From contig BROI01000003.1 of the NCBI GenBank assembly GCA_027923505.1, forward strand, positions 1 to 64,000: a stretch of DNA of 64,000 nucleotides, given 5' to 3'. Shown here piece after piece: positions 29,811 to 41,100 of this stretch. The notes under the pieces are model-generated. The model had not been told where the DNA came from. It saw only the letters and a program-made list of their open reading frames with translations, and did not search any database. This DNA is from Mayamaea pseudoterrestris. Its lineage: Eukaryota; Bacillariophyta; Bacillariophyceae; Sellaphorales; Sellaphoraceae. Numbering within the stretch: the first letter of the stretch is position 1; the number at the start of each line of letters is the position of its first letter. The position numbers and the translations under genes were made by a program.

Positions 29811-32120
29811 ATGGCCAGCGGCAAGCCTCCGTTCGTTTCCGTGGCAGCAGCTGCAACCTTGGTGGTTGCCACCTTTGCATATTTGCAGTGGAGTAAACGG
29901 CGTCATGATGACGAAACAATTGTCGAAACAACAGACGCTGCCGCTCCCTTTGCGGAAATTCAGCTTGGCGGCGGCAACCAACGACGATTGCTGGCGCCAA
30001 ACAACGTGACCATTGTCCATGGCAGCATGACCGGAACGACGCGAGCCTTCGCCGAGCAGCTGCTCAACACTCTAGTAGATGGCGGTGTCGGAGACGTTCG
30101 CAATGTCAAGCTAATTGACGCATCGGACGAGTCGGTGGATTGGTGGGACGAGCTGCTCAATGCAGAAAACGCGGATGCTTCTGCTGCTGCACAGTCGCCA
30201 TGGTTAATTCTGTTGCTTCCAACATATACGAGTGGATCATGGCCTCCATCCGCCGCGTCGCTCGAAACGGCCCTGCAGGAACTGGTGTCCGACTGGCGCA
30301 TCGCCAAGCACCCGTTGCGCGCGCATGCGCTTCAGATTGCCGTCTTTGGCATGGGCTCGAGCGCCTACACGGACGCGGAAATGGGCAAGCCGGCCAAGCA
30401 GGCGGTGCGGTGGCTGACCAAGCTGGGTGCCAAGTGTCCGGTGCGACTAACAATTGGAGATGACTCGGTTGGCAATCATGCAATGGAGTCGTTCGAGGAA
30501 TGGAGTCAGCAAGTGTTGGAGCACTTGCAAAAGGGAGCAAGTCAGAGTGGAGAGGCGCAGCAAAGTAAAAATGTCACATTTGCGGACGCTACAAATGACA
30601 ATGATTATAGTGACGAGGAAGATGCAGACTATGAAAGTGACGATGAAGATCGCGAGCCCGAGATTGTTGATGTCGAAGACATGGGTGACGCAGTCGTGGC
30701 GACTACCAACAAGGATGGTAATCCTGCATCAGAACTTCCTGAAATGGTCACTCCGTCACAAGCAAAGGCGCTCAAGAAGGAGGGTTACCAGCTCATTGGT
30801 ACGCATTCGGCTGTGAAACTTTGCCGGTGGACCAAGCATCAGTTGCGTGGACGTGGTGGCTGCTACAAGCACACGTTTTACGGCATTACATCCTACCAAT
30901 GCATGGAGGCGACACCTAGCTTGGCATGCGCTAACAAGTGCGTCTTTTGCTGGAGACATCACAAGAATCCAGTCGGAAAGGAATGGAAATGGAAGACGGA
31001 CGACCCAAAGTTTATTGTGCAGGAAGCAATCGACAAGCATGTTCAACTGATTCGACAAGCCAAGGGCATTCCAGGCGTACGCATGGATCGCTGGAGAGAC
31101 GCTCTGCGGCCCAAACATTGTGCACTTAGTTTGGTCGGTGAGCCGATTATGTACCCGCATATTAACGAATTGCTTGGCGAATTGCATGCCCGAGACATAA
31201 GTACCTTTTTGGTAACGAATGGGCAGCACCCTTACGCTATCGAAACTCTTCGACCAGTCACGCAGTTATATGTGAGTGTAGACGCTCCGACGCAACAAAG
31301 CTTGATTGAAATTGATCGACCGCTCTTTAGCGATGCGTGGGATCGCTTGAAGCAATCATTGTCGAGTTTAAAGTCCAAGGGCCAGCGCACTGTCGCTCGA
31401 TTGACCGTTGTCAAGGGTTGGAACTCGGATGATATATCAGGGTATGCACAACTCATTGCGCTCGGCAAGGTTAGCCTAGTTGAGGTCAAGGGAGTGACTT
31501 TTTGCGGAAAAAGCGATGCTAGCAATCTGAACATGACAAATACTCCCTGGCACCATGAAGTTGTAGAATTGACGCGGACTTTGCGAGATGAGCTGGCAAA
31601 ATTGAAAGACGCTGGAGTTGACGTCCCAGAGTATGGACTCGCATGTGAGCACAAGCACTCTTGTAGCGTCTTGTTGGCTCGTGTCGATCAATTCAAGAAA
31701 ATTGACCCAGAAACGGGAATTAGCAAGTGGTGCACGTGGATTGATTACGAAAAGTTCCAGCAACTAGCAGGTCGTCATGCGTCTGATCCCTCCTTTATAT
31801 TTGATGTTGAGGACTATATAGCTGAAACTCCTGCGTGGGCTGTATTTGGGGCCGAAGAGGAAGGATTTGATCCGACTGAAACAAGGCACCGGAAGGCAAA
31901 CAAGCATCCCATGTACACAAAGTATGATGACCAAGGCATACCGACACATGATTCAAACAACATTGAACTTGGTCCTGAGACGCGCAGACGACTGGAGGAC
32001 GCTATGATTGAGAGAATAAAAGTCATCGGATCGGGCACCACTGTCACAGAGTTGCGCGGCGGTGAAAAGGAGGTAATGGATGTCAGTCTTATGTATCGAG
32101 GCCTAGTGGTTACAAAATAA
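29811..32120 (+). CDS. TYW1: tRNA 4-demethylwyosine synthase TYW1
   Basis: Radical-SAM enzyme that builds the tricyclic 4-demethylwyosine base from N1-methylguanosine-37 of tRNA-Phe, using pyruvate. One exon, 769 residues from the ATG at 29811 (context caccATGg). A hydrophobic N-terminal anchor (VSVAAAATLVVATFAYLQW) precedes a flavodoxin domain, whose FMN loop is HGSMTGTTRAFAEQL. An acidic linker follows (about 245-285). The radical-SAM domain has the CxxxCxxC cluster motif in ACANKCVFCWRHHKNP and the downstream LSLVGEPIMYPHINELLGEL. The fused flavodoxin is the eukaryotic form. The anchor suggests ER attachment, as proposed for animal homologues. Confidence 0.96.
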   Translation: MASGKPPFVSVAAAATLVVATFAYLQWSKRRHDDETIVETTDAAAPFAEIQLGGGNQRRLLAPNNVTIVHGSMTGTTRAFAEQLLNTLVDGGVGDVRNVKLIDASDESVDWWDELLNAENADASAAAQSPWLILLLPTYTSGSWPPSAASLETALQELVSDWRIAKHPLRAHALQIAVFGMGSSAYTDAEMGKPAKQAVRWLTKLGAKCPVRLTIGDDSVGNHAMESFEEWSQQVLEHLQKGASQSGEAQQSKNVTFADATNDNDYSDEEDADYESDDEDREPEIVDVEDMGDAVVATTNKDGNPASELPEMVTPSQAKALKKEGYQLIGTHSAVKLCRWTKHQLRGRGGCYKHTFYGITSYQCMEATPSLACANKCVFCWRHHKNPVGKEWKWKTDDPKFIVQEAIDKHVQLIRQAKGIPGVRMDRWRDALRPKHCALSLVGEPIMYPHINELLGELHARDISTFLVTNGQHPYAIETLRPVTQLYVSVDAPTQQSLIEIDRPLFSDAWDRLKQSLSSLKSKGQRTVARLTVVKGWNSDDISGYAQLIALGKVSLVEVKGVTFCGKSDASNLNMTNTPWHHEVVELTRTLRDELAKLKDAGVDVPEYGLACEHKHSCSVLLARVDQFKKIDPETGISKWCTWIDYEKFQQLAGRHASDPSFIFDVEDYIAETPAWAVFGAEEEGFDPTETRHRKANKHPMYTKYDDQGIPTHDSNNIELGPETRRRLEDAMIERIKVIGSGTTVTELRGGEKEVMDVSLMYRGLVVTK

Positions 32121-32147
32121 GCGTCCACATGTTATCATATCTAGCAT

Positions 32148-35100
32148 TTAATACCAATTATCTCGTATAACTCGATCCGAAGTTGATCGTATCTGAGCCA
32201 CTTCGCGTGGAATCCCATGCTGTCGCCACATTTTCTCGAGTGCTTGGAGGCGAGTCGCATTCAAAAATAAAGGACGTCCACGACGGAGCCCCGGATCCTC
32301 TTCCCCGTGTTCGTCGACATAAATGCTGGGACAATATGCAGACTTGTTGTTATGAATTAAAAGCACAGTACATTTTTGTACCAGGAAAAACAGCCCGATA
32401 CCCGAGCCGTGTTTTCGCGCGTGTAAGGTACAAGCCCCAGGAGTTCGATGACTTCTCACTCCTTGACGTCTAGATGCACCAGAGCGCATGACCGAACCCG
32501 TCAAGAGGCACATGGCAGTCTCCGAATTACTCACTTCGTCATGGATGTCGATTGGCGCATCGTCCCGTCCTTTGACTTTGCTCACCATGTTATAGAGCTC
32601 GACAAAGGAAGTAGGAAGTCGAATGAAGCTGAACGTGGGAGTAAATCTCCGATGGATAAGCCCCAAGTGACTAAGATCAGCCATTACAGCATTGGCTGAC
32701 TCACACTCAAGCAAGGTGCCTTGTCGTCCAGGACCAATGCCTTCGATTGCATATGTAGATGGTTGGTAGGGAAGGATTGGTGCCCTTGAAACATGAGCAA
32801 ATTCGCGGTCAGTATCAACTTCGCCTTCCGAGCCTGAACTACTAAAATCCTCTGAGCCAACTGAATCGAGGCTAGAGACATTGTTGGAGCTTGCTTGGAA
32901 AATGGGACCTCCTACCATCTGACCTCCCAAGTCAACGACCTCTTCTGGTCCGTCCACTTCGCTGAGCTCTTCATCTGACTCGTCCACGTCATCGTCCATG
33001 AGCATGTGGTGACGGTTAAGGTATGCACTGCCAGTAGATTCATTCATCCTGTCAGTATCTTCGTCAACCTCCATTTCGATTTGCGATGTTGATCCTTCCA
33101 TGTCATCCTCACTTGAATCGTACTTGCGGGTATGCTGCAACCTTGATGTGTGTTTCATAGTATTTCCGACTAAGAGGCAGCTTTTTCCCATAGATCCGTG
33201 ATGTAGCTCGAACCCAACAGCCGACATCAGCCAGTCGTCAATTAATGACTTCCAAGGACCTTGGCTATTTATTAGTGCCGATGGATAGGGGCCTCCCAAT
33301 ATTTTAAGGAGGTAAAACCCATCTTCCTGCGACATAAATTCATTATCAAGGATACACGACAAGAGGCGATCGTCGTCAGGAGACACAACAGTGGACCTTT
33401 TCGCATCTTTCAACCCGCGCTGTCGGATTACGGCAGAAGTAGCTCTCAGCATCAGGACGAGCGATCGGGCAAACGGCAAGATTGCGTCGCCGACGGTGCT
33501 TAACAGTTGTGTGGGCGATGCTTCAATACTTCCGTCTATTAACATTTCATCCAAAGGTTGCAAAGACTTTTTTGTAATCATCGAGCGGCAGTAAGTCACC
33601 AAAGTTGTTAATGCAGTACCTTCAGACATTTGTTCCGTTACGCTCCAGCATGATTCCTCGTCGTCTTCAGCTTCCAGGCTCAGACAAATGTCGAATGGCG
33701 TTGATATAGCCTGAATCAACCTTGCCAGCAGTAGAATCTGTGCAATATTGCAGAGATCTCCGCTAGATGGAAGATCATATAAATTGTTTGCTAAAACTGA
33801 CGAGAAGATTGCACCGGCTAGACTGTGAAGATCCCAGATGAGCAACGGCTTGTAGAGAAAGGCAGCGGCAATTCCTGGCCGAAAAGGTGCAGCAAAATCG
33901 TCCCTCACCTGGCTGACGTACGGATTCGTCGAGCCCCAATCTCGCTGCACGTGAGGCAAACCCAACATTAACAACTGATTTACTGCTAACGGAGTCGGTG
34001 GTTCGTCTTTTCTGTTGCTCTCTGTTCCAATGCCTTTGACTGTCCACATTTCGGATGCGGTGGCCCGTGCTTCGCACCGTTGGAGCAGTGCGCCATCTCG
34101 AGCGACGTGGCATGGCATCGATGCCACTTGCGCAGTCAATTCGCTCCATAAAGCGGATGTTGCATTTCCGCCAGAACTACAATTTTCAACTCCATTGCTG
34201 GAAAACCAAGAGCGGCCGTCAATAATGTCAGCCAGCAATGCACCAATAACCCAAACCCTGTCATCGCTATGAGTTGCATGTACAAAAGTCTCCTTCATTT
34301 CTAAGCAAAGCACATCAAGATGACGAGAAGCGGCCGTCAAAGTTCGCATGGCTTCCAGTAGCATCGGATGCGAGTCTTTTGACTCGGCATTAAACCCCGG
34401 CCATGGCTCATTCGTTAGAGACACAACACCGAACGGAAGCTTTTCTTCAACACTTCGCGTCGCAGATTCGGCGGCACTTGCTCCATAGCCAAAAGCAGAC
34501 CATGCGATGAGCTGTTGTCGTAGAAGTCGGAGTATACCTCCAATATTGCACTCGTTCGTCTCCTCGTCCGCTTCGTGGTCTTCCAAGGTCTCTTCTTCAT
34601 AATCCCACTTGCGAATTGCTTTGTTCCAGTGCTGCTGTTGCTTGTTTCGTTTATTTCTACCGTTGTCACTTACAGCGCTCATAGCATTGTAAAGGTGAAT
34701 TCCGAACTTGCTAAGTGCATCTCGCGTCAACCCTTGAAAGTTATCCGACGTGAGCTCAGACATACGCTTCCCCGTCAAAAGAGCTCGAATTGGTCGAGCC
34801 TGTGGCAACGATGAACATTCGATGTCGGGTTTGGACACTGTAACATCACCAACCGCGTCGAAATTATCACGGGGTATCAGTACATTCGAGAGCTGTTTAC
34901 AAAGAGGACATAAGAACTCTCCCTCCCTAATATTCGCAGCAAAGCGACCGTCATATGGTTGGTCCGCGGCTGAGCGTTGATGCAACGACAACATGTGCGT
35001 TTCGACACAAGTAAGGTGAGCGGCATGGCCACATTGTTTCACGATAGGTCTTGTGCTCCCCCATGTTGTATTCATATAGCAAATTGACGCAAGAGGGCTT

Positions 35101-38100
35101 AGTATAACGTAGCCGAAAGATGATTGCACGCTCGCCCATCCCTCAGTGTGGATTTCGGTCAAAGACGCTGGGTCCTTTTTCACGTGACGGACGAGGACCC
35201 TTCGAGACAAGACACCATATGCATCATTCACCTTGTCTTTTAAAACAGTAACAACGCTCCCTTTCGGTAGACATGCGATTGGCTTCGAATCTATAGACTC
35301 GTTCTCTCTCAGTTGACATCCCATGTGACCAACAACTCGAAAAGAACGATAAACTAAACGCTTTGATCCTTGGCTTTCTGACGACTCCGATGTAGCTCGA
35401 AGCTGTGTCACTCTAGAACGCTGAACGTGTCCAAGATAGCCCAAAGGACCGTTATTTTCACCATCAGCATCGTCACAACGACAAATAATGCAAAGATCTG
35501 CTTCATTTTCCGTAACGTCGGCCTCGGCGACGTTCAATGAAGGTGCAATCGTTGCCGCAAAAGCAGCCTGTTGCTTCTTCATCTTCGCCATTACCCGTTG
35601 TTGCGCTGTTATTCTAGCTTCCTTTGCCTTCGTGCTAGCCGCATCAGATGGGCTCATGGCCAGCTCTCTCTTCTTCGGCCAAAGATCGGGTAGTTCTGAA
35701 AACATTCCGTTGATTGTTGATCGTACTTCACCATCAATGGTCCACGAAGAAACACTGCTTTCGCTTGCAAAAGGACGAGCAGATTGAAAGCCAGCTTGGG
35801 ATCGAAAAGGGATACCTGTCGTCGCACTCTTTACTGCTAAATTTACACTTGGAGCACCGTTAACAAGAGAGTGGACAAAGCGGAGGAGCCACTTGAGACC
35901 GCTTGATGACAACGATCGAGCACCACCATGGTCGTCGGCGTCAGTTTTTGCAAAATCGCCATCATCCGAGTCAAGCACAGCAGCATGATCTGTCCTATGC
36001 TCATACAATGCAACAAGTAGTCCCAGAATCGATCCGCGCTTTTCTCCACTTCCACTAGAAGATAAGGGTCCTTCGGGGTAAGGTTTCAATGCCCATACAT
36101 CCTTTAAGCTATCGGGCACCTGTACAAGGCGATTCAAATATGAGTTGATGGACAGGCTAGCAGATAACATTTTCGATTCTTCGTCCAAATCAGGGAGCAA
36201 CATATGAAGTGAAGCGCATTCTTCAAGAGTATGGATTTGTAAAGTTAATAGCTGAAGTATCTCTAAGAACGAGACTGACGAGGAAGCCACTGTTTCCGCC
36301 GTAAATGGAGCCGTATCGGCGCTACTTCGTCTTCCGAGTGAGCTTGAAGAAGGACTTTGCAAGACACGTCGGGCAATCGACGTTGAAGGAATTTCTTCAG
36401 AAATCTGTGTGCCGTGGGTACTTGACGTCTCGACAATGACAGGAATGACCGGCTCGTCGGCTACTTCATCAAATGGGACCGGTTCGTGTGGCGGAAGCCA
36501 CGATCCCCCGGTCAAAGCGAAGAGTAGGAATCGCCGGAGCGCAGCGTCTATGGATGTCAAATGAAGAACCAATCTGCAAGGCAGAAACCTTGGGTGCGCT
36601 TTTGGGGGTGGACATACCAGAGGTAGGCAAGTAGCGTCAACAAAGTCCTTGTCGACGCCGACTTTCTGCTTTCGCAGCCTTGCGACAATATCCATTGCAT
36701 GCTGGTGCTCGTTCCGATGTAAGTGGAAGAAAGTAGGGTCATATTCGTCACAGACGTCTGGTTTCAGTTCATAAGAAGGAGGACCAGAGGCCGCTCGAGA
36801 TGAACTTGGTGTTTTTTGTTTAGCAATTTCGCGCAGCACTTCAGAAAATACATCGCGGACTCTACTGACACTTCCCTCGCTTTCCTCTCGTCGGGATATA
36901 CTGGCAGACGCCGCAGATAAAGCTTCGCTGTGGGAGCGGGGTTCCGCAGCAAGCGCATGGAGAAGTTCTCGGCGGATAGTCTGCTTAAGAGGTACATCAT
37001 CGTCAACCGACGCTGGAGGCGGTGGCGGCAATTCTGACACAACAACACAAACAGTGGCAAAGAATGATTCAGATAGCACTAAGGCCTGCTCTGGGTCACC
37101 GAGACGGGGCGGCTGAACCCATACATAACCATTTGGCATAGATACACCACTTGTTGATAAGGTTTGTATCCGTCGCTCGGGGTCACACAAAAATCCATCC
37201 ATGTTAAAGCGACTGAGCATGAGTGCAAAAGTTCGCCGTGCACCGAGGCCGCAACTCATCCCAGCTGCCGACAATTGCACAAGCAACATGTCAAGGTCAC
37301 GGAAGGAGCGACATAGTGGAGTGCTTGTGTAATTCATTGCCATGCCCGCGACAGAGCTACCATTTCTTGCCCAAAGATGTCTCTCAATTTGTTGCGCTGC
37401 TGCGATGCACCGAAGCGGATGATCTGCCAACGAGTGGATAATCTTCGTGACGGCAATGTTGGCGGAAACAGTCCTCGATCGAGACTTTCGGCGCTGCGCC
37501 TCTTGCGCTGAACATTCTGGGCCCGAGCTCCATGTAACTCTACAATTTTGGTAACGCATTATTTTACCAATGAGAGGAACAAGCGGATGCTGCTGTGAGG
37601 TTGATGAGTCTGCTAAATTTTCGGCATCTAGTACAGGAATCTTCCACCAAGATCCTGACGAGGTTGTTCGCGTAGAGGTAGGGATTGCCAGTCCCAAAGC
37701 GCTTTTTATGCATTTAGCAAGCGCACGATGCAGTGGCAGATGAAATGACAGTGAATCACCACCAAGAGGAGAGTGGGGAACTCGAAGCCAGTCAATCATC
37801 GCAGGGACAGGCGACGCTACTTTTGATGCCCCCGGGCCTTTTGTAGACCGCATTACATGCTCACGCTCAGCAGCTTCAGCTCGAAGAGCATTTTCGATCA
37901 AGGTAAGCTGATTCTCTGTCATTTTTATCCCAGTGGCACAAGCTAATGCTACAGCGTTTGGGGTATTGTTTGAGGCCTGTGAAATGAATTGAGAACAAGT
38001 AACATGTAGGGTACTACGTTGCAAAGTTTCAGCCTGGACAATATCATGGCCACCGTGGGCAGGAGACAAGGGAAAACCAGATTCCAACACCCCCTCTTGA

Positions 38101-41100
38101 TATAACCACTGTTTGATTTCACGTATTATGGCTGCGATAAAATTACCCGTCGCTTCTCTGATAACTGGCAAGTATGTACCATCGTCTAGCGGATGACCAA
38201 GTAACGAAGCTGTTGACGTACTAATCGAGCTCTCAGCTATGGCGTCACGAGTCCCCGCAAAGTTTAAACTCAATCCAAAGGCTTCCAACCATCGACTTTG
38301 TTCATATTCGACGTGTCCACCAGATATCTTTCTTTTCTGAGGATCCATTCCCTGTGCAAGACGAAGCATTCGCACATAGACCGCAGCAAACGATAAGAAA
38401 TCATCTCTCGCAGACGTCGACAAAGGTCCATGGTAGACTGGAAACTTGTTTGGCAGCAGAAGTCGAATGGCTGTACCAGTTGTCTCAATAACATATTCCA
38501 GATCTCGCAGCAGGTGTGGAAGGCGCTTATGCCTTGTCGATCTCGAATCCAAGAACCCATCATCGGATGCAGCAGGAAGGAGTGTCAATAGGGGATGTTC
38601 ACCGGCGACGTATGTCAGTGAAGGAAAAAGTCGATCATTTCTCATGGCAAGACCATCATCTAAACTGTCGTCGTCGTTAGCACCAGATGTGTTTTTCATT
38701 ATCATGCTGACTTCTTTTGTAGCCCCGAGTAAATTGGTATGTATACATCTGGTTATAGTGTGCGCAATGGGTGACATGAAAACCCCTATCGAGGCGCCAG
38801 GAACATCCTCTTCTTGCAACTTGTCGGATAGCAGCAGCTTCTCCGCTGCTGGAAGGTAGCCGAGCGCCCGAACAAGACTAGCCGCAGTAAAAATTTGTAC
38901 CGTGAAATGTAACGGTGTATCAGATTCAGTTCCAACGCCTGCGCAAAATAAAGTGCTAAGCGGCCGATAGGCGACACCAATTGCGCCAGCAAATCGACAG
39001 CGAAATCGAGAATCTGTCAGTAGAGATAGTAAAAGTGCATGTAAAGTTGCGCGCGCAGCTTTAGTTGGATAAGGATCAGTTAGTAGAAGCATGAGGATAG
39101 GTGACATAGGGACTCGGAATGAAGAATTTGCCAGCAAATGGCGCAGGTCCATGGGGCTGGGAAGCGGCGGTCTAACCTCGTCTAATTCATGAACTTTGCT
39201 TGTTCCAATTCCACTAACCATGTGCAACCCAGGAAGTCTATGAGGGAAAACGCTGCTCGTCAGTTGATCAGCCTCTGCCTGCTTGCGAAAGTCCGTATCA
39301 ATTACGTAGATTGTTTCTGACAATTCATTCTTGACAAAAGAGTCCATCATTCCTGTCTCCAGTCGTTGCAACAACGGGTGCTTTAATTCTGGAGACGCTG
39401 TGGCCGTATATGACGACGGAACAGTACCCCAGAGTGCGTGCGGTGATTTCTTGTATCTGTCTGACGGCAGTCGCCACCCAACATTAGAATAAAAACAATT
39501 TGGAGCTCTGGTTAATAGCACAAATTGCTCTGGTTGCGTCGACATGGCAATACCATGCAGTAACTCAGACTCTTCTCGCGTTACGTAGCTCGACAGCAAA
39601 TGCGGCGGAAATGCATCAAATCTTTTGCTGAGTATCTCCTCCTCGCTCAGGATATTTTCCACACCAGCCCACAATGGCATCATGCGCGCCTGTCTCCAAA
39701 CATGCACCCCCGCTAAATCATGCTCGGGATCGACTTGCACCAGCGCATGGACCGTCAACGCTGCCGCTGCCGGATGCGCAGCTGCCACTTCCTGCAGCCA
39801 AACGGTCAGATTCTTTGCTCGCATTTCCAGTTGCACCTGCGATACCGAAACGACAGCACCGTGCAGCCCCCGACTCTTTAACCGTCGGAACCCTTGCATG
39901 GCGGCTGGTATTCTCGAGTATGTCTTGACTGTCACTTGGCCATCCGAGTCAACATGCTGCGTCATGTCCTGTGCGCGTTCCCTCGCAGTGACGAGCGACT
40001 GCTCCCCAACACTACCAGCACCCACAGTGCGGCGACCAGGACGTGTCTCATGGAGCGCCGCGATAACTTCCTCATAAGTATGCACATCATCATTGTGGAG
40101 TCGCAGCTGCAAGTGATACCCTTCGGGCAGAGGCAGCACTGTGGTATTTTCGGATTCCTGGAGGTAATGAACAGGTGTCACAACGGATCGAGATGCATCA
40201 AATCCACCATCTGCAAAGGCTTGTCCATTGGCGATTCTCGCCGCCTCCTCGGCCCACTTGAGTCGCCACTGCGTCGCGTCCGCACCAACGGCAGCGCCAT
40301 CAAACGACTCGACAATGGCATGAACGGCCGCGCCAATCACAACTCCCAACGCCGCCAGTACCATTGGCTCGAGTCCACATTTTGAAACGGCTAATTCACC
40401 TTGTTTGTATCCTTTGGCGCACATGGCAACTGCTTCCATTGGATCATTCTGACTCGCTTCCGTCGCTTCATCGTTTCCTTCCTCTGGTCTATGCAAATCG
40501 CAGCACCCACTCTTGGCCCATGCTTCCACATCCCCACAGTCGCAGCATCCACCCGGCGTGGTGCGATGAAAGTAAACCTCATGGCCATTGTGATTCGACT
40601 CTCGAAAGCAAGCGTCGCAAATGACGCAGGTTGGATCCGTTTGGCAGGTGCGACAGTTCCAAGCAATGTCGCCGCGCTGAAAAACGTAGCCACATGGATT
40701 GCGAGTCTTCAAGTTAATCTTTGTAGCGTCCGCTTGTAACAGTGTCACGGTGGATGACTTTTTCTTGGAGCCGCCGCTTCGTTTCAACGTTGCTGCATCG
40801 CCCATCAACGTTGCATCATTTCCACTGCCACTATACTGCGCTATCATGGCATCCGCCCATTCCTTGGCGTAGCTTGGATGACATCCGGCGAGGCGCGAAA
40901 AGACACTCTCCGCCAAGACGGACAGCGACGGAAGGACGCGCAAGTTATTGTCAGCATTGTATTTCCAAAGCTTGACATCGGCCTCGTAGGCTTGCTTGAG
41001 CACCGCAACATTCACTTGATGCAAGCTGTAGGGCGCCGCGTCGGGCTTGACAATGCATCCGCCGGGTATAAATTGATGTGACACCAGCATGGGATAGAGG